Positions 1 through 9,299 of a DNA stretch of 64,000 nucleotides are shown piece after piece. The notes beneath the pieces are model-generated. The model ran no database searches and was not told the DNA's origin. It saw only the letters and a program-made list of their open reading frames with translations. Source of the stretch: a bacterium (lineage in GTDB: Bacteria; Bacteroidota; Bacteroidia; NS11-12g; UBA955). Every line of letters starts with the position of its first letter. The first letter of the stretch is position 1. The DNA is taken from contig JAQSCZ010000109.1 in NCBI GenBank assembly GCA_029945665.1, positions 1-64,000 on the forward strand, given 5' to 3'. The position numbers and the translations under genes are program-made.

Positions 1-103
1 TTTTTACAAAAATAACACTTTTTTATCAATTATGGATGATTACGGACATTCAAATAAAAGAATTATAAAACACAACAAATGATTGCAATGTAAAAAACAG
101 TAG

Positions 104-1384
104 TTATTTACTGCGTATTGCTTCTACTGGAACCAACCTACTTGCTCTATAAGCAGGAATAATACCCGCTACCAAGCCAATAGAAGTGGCAAATAATAAT
201 CCTTTAATAAAATTAGAGCTGGTCAGTACAAATCGGAAAGTTGACTCCATGTTGTGCTCCAAAAAATAATTCGCACCCATAGACATTAACCAGGTGAGTG
301 TAATTCCAAGCAAACCGCCAACAATACTCAATACAACTGCTTCGGTTAAAAATTGGACTAAAATAAATTCATTCTTAGCACCAAGCGATTTTTGAATTCC
401 AATTTGGTTGGTTCTTTCTTTTACCGATACAAACATAATATTCGCCACACCGAAACCTCCAACTAACAAAGAGAACATTCCAATTATTAATCCAAATGAG
501 CTTACACTCTTAAAAAAAACACCAATCGAATCGCTCAAAAAAGAGATTTTGTTCAAAGAGAAATTATCATCCTCTACTGGTTTTAGTCTGCGAATACTGC
601 GCATAGTACCTCTTAATTCTTCTGTCAATGCATCAATGGAAACATTGTCTTTTGCTTTAATAATCATGTTGCTATTGCGACCAGAGCCATCGCCTGCGGC
701 ATAACGCAAAAATTTAATTGGCACCAAAACATTGTCATCGAAGTCGATATTGATAATATTATCTCCTTGATTTTTTAACTGTCCAATGATGGTTACTTGC
801 TTGCCAAAAACGGTCAGGGTTTGCCCTACTACGACTTTCGATTCGGGGAATAAACTTTTAGCTACATTGGCACCTACCACAGCGATAGGAGCGCCAGTAT
901 TATCTTCCAATTCATTAAAAAAACGACCATTCTCAATGTCTAATTCCTGAATCTTTGCAAACTCAGATGTATAACCATTGATATTCGCTCCATCAATACT
1001 ATTCTTACCTGCCTTAACCGTTGAACTCTCACTTGATGTGTAGGATATTGCCTCAATCATTTCATTGATCGGTTGAGCTTTCACCATTTTCACCTCTTGT
1101 AATTTAATATCAGGCCTGTTGACGTACTTCCACCAAGGATAATCGCTTCCACCACCAGCCCATTGCCACTTGTCTACATAAACCACATTTTTACCCAGCG
1201 ATTGAACACTGCTTTTTATGTTAGATTCCAAAGAATCTACAATTGTAAATACAAGGATGATGCAAAAAATACCAATGGCTATGCCGAGTAAAGAAAGGAA
1301 GGAACGCAACTTATTATTCACTAATGAGTGCAAAGCCATAGAGATACTCTCTCGCAACAACTGTATGCCTAATAATATTTTCAA
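104..1384 (-). CDS. MacB/FtsX-type ABC transporter permease
   Basis: Inner-membrane permease of the MacB/LolC type, which usually works with a separate ATPase in efflux or lipoprotein-type transport. One membrane segment lies near residues 25-47 (SLLGIAIGIFCIILVF). A large periplasmic MacB-like core follows, then an FtsX-type C-terminal region with three membrane segments (about 295-420). The ending PAYRASRLVPVEAIRSK is typical of the family. About 426 residues is normal. The start at 1384 is a TTG; the first ATG lies 15 codons further in (1339) and would remove residues that relatives keep, so I prefer TTG. No ATPase gene is visible in the window. The substrate cannot be inferred. Confidence 0.88.
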   Translation of the reverse strand: MKILLGIQLLRESISMALHSLVNNKLRSFLSLLGIAIGIFCIILVFTIVDSLESNIKSSVQSLGKNVVYVDKWQWAGGGSDYPWWKYVNRPDIKLQEVKMVKAQPINEMIEAISYTSSESSTVKAGKNSIDGANINGYTSEFAKIQELDIENGRFFNELEDNTGAPIAVVGANVAKSLFPESKVVVGQTLTVFGKQVTIIGQLKNQGDNIINIDFDDNVLVPIKFLRYAAGDGSGRNSNMIIKAKDNVSIDALTEELRGTMRSIRRLKPVEDDNFSLNKISFLSDSIGVFFKSVSSFGLIIGMFSLLVGGFGVANIMFVSVKERTNQIGIQKSLGAKNEFILVQFLTEAVVLSIVGGLLGITLTWLMSMGANYFLEHNMESTFRFVLTSSNFIKGLLFATSIGLVAGIIPAYRASRLVPVEAIRSK

Positions 1385-1458
1385 AAGATAAGTTTCAATT
1401 TTACAATCCTTTTTTCAGAACCCCGACTTAATTTCGATTACTCTTTATTTTTAGCCTA

Positions 1459-2508
1459 TCAAACTTCTTTCTTTGGTGGGAATAATAAACTTAAGCCAAT
1501 GCTTACCGCAAGGATTGTGAAAATAACAATCAAAGAATGAACATTCGTAAATCCAATCTCGAAAAACCAATGTTCAAATAACATTTTAAACCCTATAAAG
1601 GCCAATAAGACACCTAATCCATATTGCAAATACGTAAATAAATGCATGACATTGTTCAATAAAAAGAATAAACTTCTTAAGCCCATAATTGCAAAAATAT
1701 TAGAAAAGAAAACTACGTAAGGATCTTTAGTTATTGCAAATATAGCTGGCACGCTATCTACCGCAAATATTAAATCGCTAAATTCAACGACTAATACGAC
1801 AATAAAAAGCGGCGTGAAAAATTTCTTACCGTTCACTTTGGTTGTAAAACTTCCACCATCGTATTCGGAGTGCAAGGCAAGATATTTAGAGGCAAAACGA
1901 ACAATTGGATGTTTCTCTACATCCATGGTTTCATCCACGTTTTTTGTGAATAAAATTTTGAATCCAGTGAAGACTAAAAAGGCCCCAAACAAATACAATA
2001 TCCAGCTGAATGAATCAATCAGCGCTGCGCCAAAAAAGACAAACATCATGCGCAAAACAATGGCACCTAAGACACCCCAAAACAAAACCTTTTTGTAGTA
2101 AATTTCAGGAACGGCAAAGGATGTAAAAATTAAAAGAATCACAAATAAATTATCCACTGACAAGGAGTATTCTATCAAATAGCCTGTTAAAAAATCGAGG
2201 GCGACTCTTTGATTGTAAATCGCCATGTTACTTGCAAAATCTGATGATGCAAATTTTAAATCTGGTTGATATTTTCCTGCAGTAAGCAAAAGTCCTTCTT
2301 GGGAATTGATACCATGCATTAGGAGTCCACCATATTGTTTAAGTAGGACATAAAAAACGGCCGCAAAACCTACCCAGATAGCGGTCCAAACCATTGCATT
2401 TTTAAAACTTACGTTTTTATTGCTTTTAGAGAAAACGCCCAAATCGAAGGCTAAAACTGCTAAAACAAAAAGTATAAATAGGGAGAAAAAAGATAGTTCT
2501 TGGCTCAT
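1459..2508 (-). CDS. TerC/Alx family integral membrane protein
   Basis: Multi-pass membrane protein of the TerC family, whose members are linked to tellurite resistance and manganese export. Hallmarks are the acidic membrane motifs SVDNLFVILLIF near residue 117 and EFSDLIFAVDSVPAIFA near 243. Spacing and length (349 aa) match the long Alx-type members with about nine membrane segments. The ATG at 2508 is clear. It lies 31 bp downstream of the S8 protease gene on the same strand and could share its transcript. The transported ion is not shown by the sequence. Confidence 0.9.
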   Translation of the reverse strand: MSQELSFFSLFILFVLAVLAFDLGVFSKSNKNVSFKNAMVWTAIWVGFAAVFYVLLKQYGGLLMHGINSQEGLLLTAGKYQPDLKFASSDFASNMAIYNQRVALDFLTGYLIEYSLSVDNLFVILLIFTSFAVPEIYYKKVLFWGVLGAIVLRMMFVFFGAALIDSFSWILYLFGAFLVFTGFKILFTKNVDETMDVEKHPIVRFASKYLALHSEYDGGSFTTKVNGKKFFTPLFIVVLVVEFSDLIFAVDSVPAIFAITKDPYVVFFSNIFAIMGLRSLFFLLNNVMHLFTYLQYGLGVLLAFIGFKMLFEHWFFEIGFTNVHSLIVIFTILAVSIGLSLLFPPKKEV

Positions 2509-2539
2509 TTTTAATTAAAGTACAATAATATGCCATTGT

Positions 2540-4765
2540 CTAGATCTTCTCGAATTTAAAAGCGTAAAATTCTCCACAAATTTCAACTTGAAGCACATAA
2601 AACCCTATTGTCAAATTTACAATTTCAATGTTTTGAATACCATTCATGCCACTTGTCAATTCGCCATTTTGAATATTCTGACCAAGCATGTTTTTGATGG
2701 CATAGTGTCCATTTTTATTTATAGCGCCCAAATCAATATTCAACAGATTATTACTTGGATTTGGAAATAAATTAATGCTATTATTTTTATTTAGGGCATT
2801 CACTCCTGCGTATTGCAAAGCCATTTTTATGGCCTCATATGCATTCACTATACCATATCCATACTGATTATTAGGCACATTGCCGGTGGCCGAATTATGG
2901 GTGGCTGTTAATTGCAAGATGGCTTTCATTTGTGTAGCTGTAAGGTTGGGATTGGCTTGCAACAGCAAAGCGACTACTCCGCAAACATGAGGCGATGCCA
3001 TAGAGGTTCCACTGAAGGCTGTCCAAAAGTTTGTATCATTTCTAAACACCGATCGATACAATGTTCTATCAACCATCCAAGGTTCGAACGCTTTATTGTT
3101 AACCGAGGAAGGCACATCGAAACCAGGGGCAGACACATCTGGCTTTATTCTTCCATCGATAGTTGGCCCTTTGCTGCTAAACCGCACAATCCGCCCAGGG
3201 AAGACATAAGATGTATCATTTATTTTACCCCCTAAAATATTAGTAAATGCCGAACGAGCCGCCATTGCTCCCACTGATATAACGGCTTTAGATGTACCGC
3301 CATTTTCGCCATTGGTAGATTCCGTATTCCCATCAATAAAAGTAGAACTGAAGTCATATTTACTTACTCTGTTTCTGAATGAACCACTGGTCCACTCTTT
3401 AACAGCACCGCTATTCCAACCGTGTACTTCGGAATTAATAGACGTCATTTTTACAACAATAAAATACTTCTTCGGCTTAAAATGATCGACCATTAAAGTG
3501 ATATTAGGCTTGTCATTCAATGTATTTTTTTGCTGACAAGCCATGGTAATTTTAAACAGGCTGGTATCTGCATTTAAATTAAACCCATTGATACTATTAC
3601 TCGTACTGCTTATAAAAGGTGTTTGAACTATCAAATTTTTATTGGTATCTAAAATCTGTATTTGCATGTTAAAATTTGTATTCGCACTTCCCCAAAAATC
3701 AACATATACACTCTCTCTGTTTCTGCCGCTTCTATTATTTTCTATCACAATTGTGGAAACTGTATCACCTGTAAAAGTGTAGTTCCAATGCATGGGATTA
3801 TCGCCTTCGTTGCCGTTAGCTCCAACTAATATTTTCCCCTTACCTGTTAAATTTTCTGTGGCTAAATCGAATAGACTCTTTCCATCATGGGGACCTGTGT
3901 GCATGCCCCAGCTTAGGTTAATAACTGCAGGTTTACCTATAGATTGGGCGTAATCAAAAATATATTTATAAGCATCGATAATGGTTGGATTGGCCACAAC
4001 ATAATCGCCCAAGGCACTGCCACCAATGGTGTCATTCGCATATTTTATAGAGACAAAAACCAACTCAGCTTCGGGAGCCATGCCACGGTATTGCAAACTT
4101 GATGTACTTAAACCACTTCCAGCCGCTATGCCGGCGACATGCGTTCCATGCGACCCGTCAAAATCATTGCTATTCTTAATGGCATTCGTATCTGTCAATT
4201 CAGTTCCGTAACTATAGCCTGAAGGGGGCAACCCTGTTTTATTGCTTTGTTGCCACCATCTGCTTACACGGTATTGTGACCCATCCTTATTAAAAAATGC
4301 GGGATTATTACCTTGGAATCCAATATCAACAATGCCCACTACTACACCTTTGCCACTGTAATTTAAAGGCAGTCCATTTTGCAAGCCAGTTTGCACTTTA
4401 TCTACCGATGTTGTTACGCGTTCTATATCATTTTTATATCGTGCTGCTGCTGCTTTATTAGCCAATTCTATATAGCTAATGCAAGGAAATGATTGCACCA
4501 TATTAAACAAACTCGCATCAAATGCAATGGACCACACCTGACCGAATTTTCCATTTACAAAAATACCATTGGCTTTAAATATAGAATCGTTTGCCAAGCC
4601 ATTTACCAATACCAAAGCATGCGTTTCACCCGTTGTATTAATCAAATCATAGTCCTTATCGGCCAAGGCAATGCGCGAGCTATTAGATAATTTATCTTGG
4701 GCCCAAACAGCCGTTACAAGAAATAAGGAACAGGTTAAAACAAGGGAGCGTAATGGTAAAATCAT
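2540..4765 (-). CDS. Secreted subtilisin-like (S8) protease with T9SS sorting domain
   Basis: Exported serine protease. I place the start at the ATG at 4765, which opens directly into a signal peptide (MILPLRSLVLTCSLFLVTA...AQ). A longer frame reaching 4843 adds 26 residues that look non-coding. The S8 triad is complete in numbering from 4765: Asp147 (GIVDIG), His206 (DGSHGTHVAG) and Ser588 (SGTSMASPH). The last 80 residues (about 663-741, starting INLFPNPSNN) form a T9SS type A sorting domain. Export across the outer membrane and surface attachment or release are therefore expected. Substrates are unknown; a nutritional role is plausible. Confidence 0.93.
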   Translation of the reverse strand: MILPLRSLVLTCSLFLVTAVWAQDKLSNSSRIALADKDYDLINTTGETHALVLVNGLANDSIFKANGIFVNGKFGQVWSIAFDASLFNMVQSFPCISYIELANKAAAARYKNDIERVTTSVDKVQTGLQNGLPLNYSGKGVVVGIVDIGFQGNNPAFFNKDGSQYRVSRWWQQSNKTGLPPSGYSYGTELTDTNAIKNSNDFDGSHGTHVAGIAAGSGLSTSSLQYRGMAPEAELVFVSIKYANDTIGGSALGDYVVANPTIIDAYKYIFDYAQSIGKPAVINLSWGMHTGPHDGKSLFDLATENLTGKGKILVGANGNEGDNPMHWNYTFTGDTVSTIVIENNRSGRNRESVYVDFWGSANTNFNMQIQILDTNKNLIVQTPFISSTSNSINGFNLNADTSLFKITMACQQKNTLNDKPNITLMVDHFKPKKYFIVVKMTSINSEVHGWNSGAVKEWTSGSFRNRVSKYDFSSTFIDGNTESTNGENGGTSKAVISVGAMAARSAFTNILGGKINDTSYVFPGRIVRFSSKGPTIDGRIKPDVSAPGFDVPSSVNNKAFEPWMVDRTLYRSVFRNDTNFWTAFSGTSMASPHVCGVVALLLQANPNLTATQMKAILQLTATHNSATGNVPNNQYGYGIVNAYEAIKMALQYAGVNALNKNNSINLFPNPSNNLLNIDLGAINKNGHYAIKNMLGQNIQNGELTSGMNGIQNIEIVNLTIGFYVLQVEICGEFYAFKFEKI

Positions 4766-4831
4766 AGTTACAAATATCGTGCATTTGGGGAGTAAAAACA
4801 AAGACTTCTTATTAGGCTCAGAAGTAGGGAT

Positions 4832-4930
4832 TTTTAAACACAAAAGTCACAAAAGAAGAATTAAAGTTAGTACGTTTAAATAATTTTCTTTTGTGACTTA
4901 TTGTTTTAACTTTTGTGCCTTTTGTGTTAA
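4832..4930. repeat. Imperfect inverted repeat between S8 protease and haemoglobin genes
   Basis: A 13-bp arm AGTCACAAAAGAA at 4845-4857 pairs with TTCTTTTGTGACT at 4886-4898. Outer arms built on CACAAAAG / CTTTTGTG lie at about 4839 and 4919. It lies downstream of the haemoglobin gene and upstream of the protease gene on the minus strand, so it may be a terminator or attenuator. There is no long GC stem. Confidence 0.45.
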
Positions 4931-4949
4931 AAAAAACATCGGTGTGCCC

Positions 4950-5315
4950 CTAAAAGCTCTCGTAGACCCCATGCAATTTATGGTAAAAAGTAGTTGCCAG
5001 CAAGCCGACTCTTTGCTTGGCCGTATTTGCTCTCTCGCCTTCAAACATTGCATCTGTTGTTGCTCTGAAGTGCTTGAGCCAATGGTCGAAATGTACCTTT
5101 TGTAAATTCAAATGGATGTGTTTTTCAAATACATTGGTTTTATAGCCTTCCTTATCTAATAAAACAAAGGCCCAGAAATTAACAATCTTTGGCATGTGAG
5201 CTGGTAAATCGAGGTGAGCAAAAACTGGAGCTGTTATTTCATCCTTTAAGAGTTCATTATAGAATGTATTCATCCAAAGTTCAATATCAGCCTCTGTTGT
5301 TATATCTTTCTTCAT
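4950..5315 (-). CDS. Group III truncated haemoglobin
   Basis: Small haem protein of the group III truncated globin family (121 aa from the ATG at 5315). Recognisable features are the E-helix/EF segment FWAFVLLDKEGYKTN, a following HIHLNLQ that should carry the proximal histidine, and FDHWLKHF. Group III globins bind oxygen or NO at low abundance, and their physiological role is unsettled. A longer start at 5354 would overlap the end of creD by 26 bp. I prefer 5315 because homologues begin at MKKDI. The gene follows creD by 13 bp, so the two are probably co-transcribed. Confidence 0.85.
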   Translation of the reverse strand: MKKDITTEADIELWMNTFYNELLKDEITAPVFAHLDLPAHMPKIVNFWAFVLLDKEGYKTNVFEKHIHLNLQKVHFDHWLKHFRATTDAMFEGERANTAKQRVGLLATTFYHKLHGVYESF

Positions 5316-5328
5316 AGCAAAGGCAAAA

Positions 5329-6672
5329 TTAATCGATTCTTGTCGACTCTTCATTTACTATTTCTGTAATAGGTTTAATTTTACCAAAATTCTTAGTAAC
5401 AAACATCACACCCAATAATACACCGAAAGCAACCAAAGTGCCTATCACTAGTGAATAATCTTGCGATATCAGCATCACGAAAAACATACCAAATAAAAAG
5501 GTCGACATGATAGAAATCAGTAGCGATACCTTTGAATTTATAATGGCTCGTATATAAATATACAAGGGCAAAATGACCATTGCACTTCCTACCAAATAAG
5601 CCTTATTAAAACCTAAATGTTCGCTAAATGACAAGAGAATTAAATAAAACAAAGTAATGGCTGCACCTATTACCACATACTGGACAATATGGATATTTTC
5701 GCCAGTTAAATATTCGGCTAAAAACAAAGCAACGAACACAATTAATAGCAAAAAGAAGGCATAATTATTGGCTCTCAATGCCATCACATATCCAGTAACA
5801 GGATCAAAAAATTTAACATTACAATAATTTGGCTCTACAACTTCAACGACACCTCTATAATCCGTTGTTTCTGCTTGTTTAAAATTAACAAAATTATCCC
5901 ATCCTTGCTGGGCAAACGGGCGATTTAAGTCTAAGATATTCCATTGTGCATGAAAACTATCGGCTTTTACCATGCGCGATTGAGGTAAAAATCCACCGGA
6001 GAAAGAAGGATTACCCCAGTCGCCACTCATTTTAAAATCATTGTTTTTACCCAAGGGTACAAATCCCAAAGTTTGACTACCATTTAAAGTAAATGAAATT
6101 TCGAAGGGTTTACCTTCTAACATTCCAAAAAACTCCGAGCAATGAATCCCTTCATCAAATAAATATCTGTTTGATAAGCCCGATGAAAACTCGTAAACCT
6201 TGTTGTCTATTTTTAAACTGACTTGCGAGCTTAGTCCTTTTAAATCGGAGATGTGCAAATTGAGGTTGGCTTTCTCTCTTAAATTTCGCGAATCAATGTT
6301 TAATTTGGCTAATAAACTTGAATCAAAACGCCCTTTAATCAACACTTCAGTTTTATAGAGAGGCACCATATAAATACCCCTTTTGCGATTCTCTGTTTTT
6401 ACTTTAGCAATTATGCTCAACTGACTTGGCAAAAAATGCGCCTGCCTAATACTAAGGCCATTCTCCGACTCAACCCCTTGTGATATATAAGGACCACCAA
6501 TATATTGTTTCTGACCCCATTTATCGGCCACTTCTTTCACCGCTTCGGCATTTCGGTTTTGTCTATCGGCCACCATTCTGCTGATGAAAAAAACAGGGAT
6601 TAAAAATAAGGCGCAGATAAGGCCAATGAATAAGCTTTTGGTACTGAGTTTTTTTGAGAAGTTGCTAGCCAT
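5329..6672 (-). CDS. creD: CreD-family inner-membrane protein
   Basis: 447-residue protein of the CreD family (cell-envelope integrity, inner membrane). An N-terminal membrane anchor lies at about residues 13-32 (LFIGLICALFLIPVFF). The family motif YIGGPYIS follows, then a large periplasmic domain to about residue 290. Five or six C-terminal membrane helices run from about 300 to 430. In Enterobacteria CreD is part of the CreBC regulon. No creBC two-component genes are seen here, so its regulation is unknown. The next gene downstream encodes a truncated haemoglobin. Confidence 0.9.
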   Translation of the reverse strand: MASNFSKKLSTKSLFIGLICALFLIPVFFISRMVADRQNRNAEAVKEVADKWGQKQYIGGPYISQGVESENGLSIRQAHFLPSQLSIIAKVKTENRKRGIYMVPLYKTEVLIKGRFDSSLLAKLNIDSRNLREKANLNLHISDLKGLSSQVSLKIDNKVYEFSSGLSNRYLFDEGIHCSEFFGMLEGKPFEISFTLNGSQTLGFVPLGKNNDFKMSGDWGNPSFSGGFLPQSRMVKADSFHAQWNILDLNRPFAQQGWDNFVNFKQAETTDYRGVVEVVEPNYCNVKFFDPVTGYVMALRANNYAFFLLLIVFVALFLAEYLTGENIHIVQYVVIGAAITLFYLILLSFSEHLGFNKAYLVGSAMVILPLYIYIRAIINSKVSLLISIMSTFLFGMFFVMLISQDYSLVIGTLVAFGVLLGVMFVTKNFGKIKPITEIVNEESTRID

Positions 6673-6766
6673 GATAAATAAAATTTTTATGCAACATTAG
6701 CAGAAAAGGAAATACAGAAATGGGCGCTTCGATAGAAGTAATTGTTTGGCAGACCATCTAAAACAA

Positions 6767-6922
6767 ATTCCGATAAAAGGATTTTTTTGGGGAATGAGAA
6801 TAAAAAATAATGCGGCTTGTCGGAATACTTTGATGCTGTAACTTTTCTTGGGAAGGGAAAAAAAACACCAACAAAAGCGAAATGAATACTTTTTTAACTT
6901 CGTTAAATCTTTGCCTCATTGA
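6767..6922. repeat. Direct repeat A flanking RAYT
   Basis: 156 bp, from ATTCCGATAAAAGG to TTGCCTCATTGA. It aligns end to end with 7561-7715 with about 11 differences. The minus strand has an apparent reading frame starting MRQRFNEVKK in both copies. The frames diverge afterwards, so I treat the repeat as non-coding. Confidence 0.85.
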
Positions 6923-6930
6923 TGACATTA

Positions 6931-6950
6931 TTGGTGTTGTCACCAACAAT
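6931..6950. repeat. REP-like hairpin (left)
   Basis: TTGGTG-TTGT-CACCAA with partly complementary flanks, next to the 3' end of the transposase gene. It is a diverged form of the better palindromes at 7529-7554 and 9230-9255. Confidence 0.5.
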
Positions 6951-6955
6951 AAACC

Positions 6956-7471
6956 TTAACAGTCAAAATGCGTCAGAAGCCCAAATTTATCCACCCCCTT
7001 TTCATAAAAACTAGCAGATGAATATTCGTATTGAGAAGTATATTCTGCAAGGCTCGCCTTAACCGGATTAGCGTGAATATAAGCAAGTTTTTGCAGCAGC
7101 ACTCTCTCTGTCCAAATTGGAACAGTTAAAGGATTCCTTTCCCATATTTGATATTCCCTATCCTTTGCATTAACGCTGAATTTTCCCAAAACTTCTGGAT
7201 GGTTTTCAATCAAATCATATTTTATTTTCTGAGCAGTAAATTTCAGAAAATCTCTTTGCACATCCTTTCTCTGATTTGGTTCAACTATCTGCCAGATAAG
7301 ATGGATATGATTATCCATAATTACAAATGCATTAACTATGACCCGTTTCTTTTTCACTAGAAACTGTAGACTTTCTATGATAATTTGTTTGTATTTATTT
7401 TGTCTTAGAAGATGTTGCCATTCCAAAATTGTTGCTGTAAAAAAATCCGCGTCGTATCTTTTGAAGATCAT
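6956..7471 (-). CDS. REP-associated tyrosine transposase (Y1/HUH family)
   Basis: 171-residue Y1_Tnp/IS200-like domain protein. The HUH metal motif is visible as MDNHIHLIW (about residues 52-60). The typical C-terminal signature YIHANPVKASL is present near residue 132, followed by YEYSSASFY. RAYTs cut and rejoin palindromic REP sequences as single strands and are usually domesticated and single copy. The gene is intact. A second, clearly different RAYT lies at 54819-55373. Confidence 0.88.
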   Translation of the reverse strand: MIFKRYDADFFTATILEWQHLLRQNKYKQIIIESLQFLVKKKRVIVNAFVIMDNHIHLIWQIVEPNQRKDVQRDFLKFTAQKIKYDLIENHPEVLGKFSVNAKDREYQIWERNPLTVPIWTERVLLQKLAYIHANPVKASLAEYTSQYEYSSASFYEKGVDKFGLLTHFDC

Positions 7472-7528
7472 TTTAGTTTAGTTTTTACATGCAAGTATAA
7501 GAAAAAAAACGTTGCGCCTGGCTTGGTG

Positions 7529-7554
7529 CTTTGTTGGTGAAAACACCAACAAAG
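7529..7554. repeat. REP palindrome (right)
   Basis: Perfect hairpin: CTTTGTTGGTG, loop AAAA, CACCAACAAAG. It lies upstream of the transposase start and is identical to 9230-9255. Confidence 0.8.
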
Positions 7555-7560
7555 GCAAAA

Positions 7561-7715
7561 ATTCCGATAAAAGGTTTTTTTTGAGGAATGAGAATAAAAA
7601 ACAATGCGGCTTGTCGGAGTACTTTGATGCTGAACCTTTTCTTGCGGAGGAAAAAAAACACCAACAAAAGTGAAATGAATAATTTTTTAACTTCGTTAAA
7701 TCTTTGCCTCATTGA
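7561..7715. repeat. Direct repeat B flanking RAYT
   Basis: 155-bp partner of 6767-6922 in the same orientation. It starts seven bases after the REP palindrome at 7529-7554. Confidence 0.85.
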
Positions 7716-7769
7716 ATCAACTCTTTACAGAAAACAGCACATTAAATTAATTTTTAACCCCATATTAAA

Positions 7770-7800
7770 TTTGTTTGGCCTAAAGGATTCTTTACTTTTG
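7770..7800 (+). promoter_or_regulatory. Bacteroidota-type promoter for the lipoprotein gene
   Basis: TTTG at 7770-7773, exactly 19 bp, then TACTTTTG at 7793-7800, which fits TTTG-N19-TAnnTTTG. A start near 7807 would give a leader of about 130 nt before the CDS at 7935. The rest of the 7716-7934 gap shows no gene. Confidence 0.65.
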
Positions 7801-7934
7801 AGGATTATGAAGTAAGCCTTTTGACTATAATCATTCTATTACAATTAGACTTTAAACCAGATTGAACTTAGTAAAAAAGTGACTTCATTTATAGATACCT
7901 CCATCAACAATAATTAATTTTCACAAGAAAAAAA

Positions 7935-9212
7935 ATGATCAAAATAAATATCCCAAGAAACAAAGTTTCAATCAGCCTAATGATGGCAAGTGCAATAATT
8001 CTGTTGCAGAGTTGTGTAAAGAAGGAAGAAGTTCCAGAAAATAGTGCAGCTAGCAGCACCATTGCGGATAACATATTAAATACCAACGCTGGTTTCGACT
8101 CGGTTTACAATTACACCAAAAACTTTGTAAATTTTGAAACCGGGGGACTTGCAGATATGACATTAGAAAGCAACGGCAACCTTAATATTGCTTTTTACAC
8201 CTCTCAACCGTCGCAACAACAACCCCTTTTTAGTTCAATTAGAGTTACTAAAAACATAAACACTAACCAAATGGTTCCACTTCCAAAGGATGCTGCCGCA
8301 AATTTAGGATTGCACCCAGGTGTAACATACAATGGCAATGAATTCCAATCTTTTGCAAAATTCAGACCCTATACCAATTATTTTGTAAAAGCTGAGGGTT
8401 ATGCAACCAGCAGCGCAGGAAACAGAAAAATTGGCTATAATTTTAGTGGTGATTATGTCGGTTCTATACCCTCGGCTTACGATCAAACAGGTACCGGTGG
8501 CACTCCTAACATGACCTTCATATTCCCATCAATAAGTAATAGTGTTTATGGCCGAGGTGTCTTTGTATTAGGGATTGCAAATCCAAATTATCTATTCAAG
8601 GTGCTTAGTATTTATGATTATGAACACACCTATGAAAATGGATTGCGACATGTCCAATTAGAACCAAGATATATTGCTGGAGAGACGCGGGTATTTGAAT
8701 TAAAAAAGGATTCTTTCAAAGTATACAACTATGATATAGCAAAAGCAGAACGCACTCTTATTTTATCAGAAAAAAGATCTATGGAAAGTCTTGCTTATCC
8801 TACCACTTTAACAACAAATTACAGTTTAGATGGCAAAATTATGGGTTTTCTGTATTTTGACGAGACAACAAAATCCTATTGGTCATACTCCTATAATTTC
8901 ACTACAAATAAATTAACACAAGTACTGGTAGACCAAAAGCTAGATTATATAGGCACAAATTCTGATTTAGATTTAGACGAGTATGGCAATGTATATTATT
9001 CGGGCATTGCTGGCAACGGATCAAATACTACAGGTGTGAGTATTTATAAGAAAACAAGCGGTGGCACATCGGTTGTTGGTTCTGATAATTTTTTAAGAAC
9101 CGGCGAAATTATAGGATTGCGTTATTTACTTGGTAAAGTCTATTTGGCTGTATTTACTGGCACAGGTGCCAATGCTCAAAAAAGACAGATTACCATCCTT
9201 AAGGAAAACTAG
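7935..9212 (+). CDS. Unknown lipoprotein, about 425 aa
   Basis: Predicted lipoprotein with an N-terminal export signal and lipobox ending LLQSC, so Cys27 would be lipidated; VKKEEV follows. The rest is soluble and rich in beta-strand-like segments, with repeated stretches such as YNYTKNF, YSYNFTT and DLDEYGNVYYSG. Alternating segments of this kind suggest a propeller-like or beta-sandwich fold, but I recognise no named family. It is transcribed on its own from the promoter at 7770-7800 and ends at a two-way terminator shared with the gene coming from the other side. Confidence 0.8.
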   Translation: MIKINIPRNKVSISLMMASAIILLQSCVKKEEVPENSAASSTIADNILNTNAGFDSVYNYTKNFVNFETGGLADMTLESNGNLNIAFYTSQPSQQQPLFSSIRVTKNINTNQMVPLPKDAAANLGLHPGVTYNGNEFQSFAKFRPYTNYFVKAEGYATSSAGNRKIGYNFSGDYVGSIPSAYDQTGTGGTPNMTFIFPSISNSVYGRGVFVLGIANPNYLFKVLSIYDYEHTYENGLRHVQLEPRYIAGETRVFELKKDSFKVYNYDIAKAERTLILSEKRSMESLAYPTTLTTNYSLDGKIMGFLYFDETTKSYWSYSYNFTTNKLTQVLVDQKLDYIGTNSDLDLDEYGNVYYSGIAGNGSNTTGVSIYKKTSGGTSVVGSDNFLRTGEIIGLRYLLGKVYLAVFTGTGANAQKRQITILKEN

Positions 9213-9229
9213 ATTTGGTGCTTTCGGTG

Positions 9230-9255
9230 CTTTGTTGGTGAAAACACCAACAAAG
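9230..9255. repeat. Stand-alone REP palindrome
   Basis: Identical to 7529-7554 (11-bp arms, AAAA loop) and preceded by a similar TTGGTGCTTT. It is about 1.7 kb from the transposase and next to the terminator at 9257. Confidence 0.8.
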
Positions 9256-9256
9256 T

Positions 9257-9298
9257 CTTGGGGATAAAACATACCACTCGTTATGTTTTATCCCCAAG
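9257..9298. terminator. Bidirectional terminator
   Basis: Perfect 17-bp inverted repeat (9257-9273 with 9282-9298; arm starts CTTGGGGATAAAACATA) with an 8-nt loop. It lies between the convergent stop codons at 9212 and 9300. The A/T-rich inner stem lets it serve both strands. Confidence 0.8.
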
Positions 9299-9299
9299 A

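Larger units (their letters stand above)
6767..7715. mobile_element. REP-associated transposase (RAYT) unit flanked by 155-bp direct repeats
   Basis: The transposase gene 6956-7471 lies between two copies of a roughly 155-bp sequence in the same orientation (6767-6922 and 7561-7715), about 93% identical by eye. Palindromes built on TTTGTTGGTG / CACCAACAAA sit just inside the repeats, and each repeat contains a half-site (ACACCAACAAAAG). This matches a Y1/HUH single-strand transposase with its hairpin substrates. The exact ends of the unit are inferred. Confidence 0.6.

Noticed and set aside
6758..7712. Two short minus-strand frames starting MRQRFNEVKK
   Set aside because: They are the same non-coding 155-bp direct repeat read twice; downstream residues do not match.
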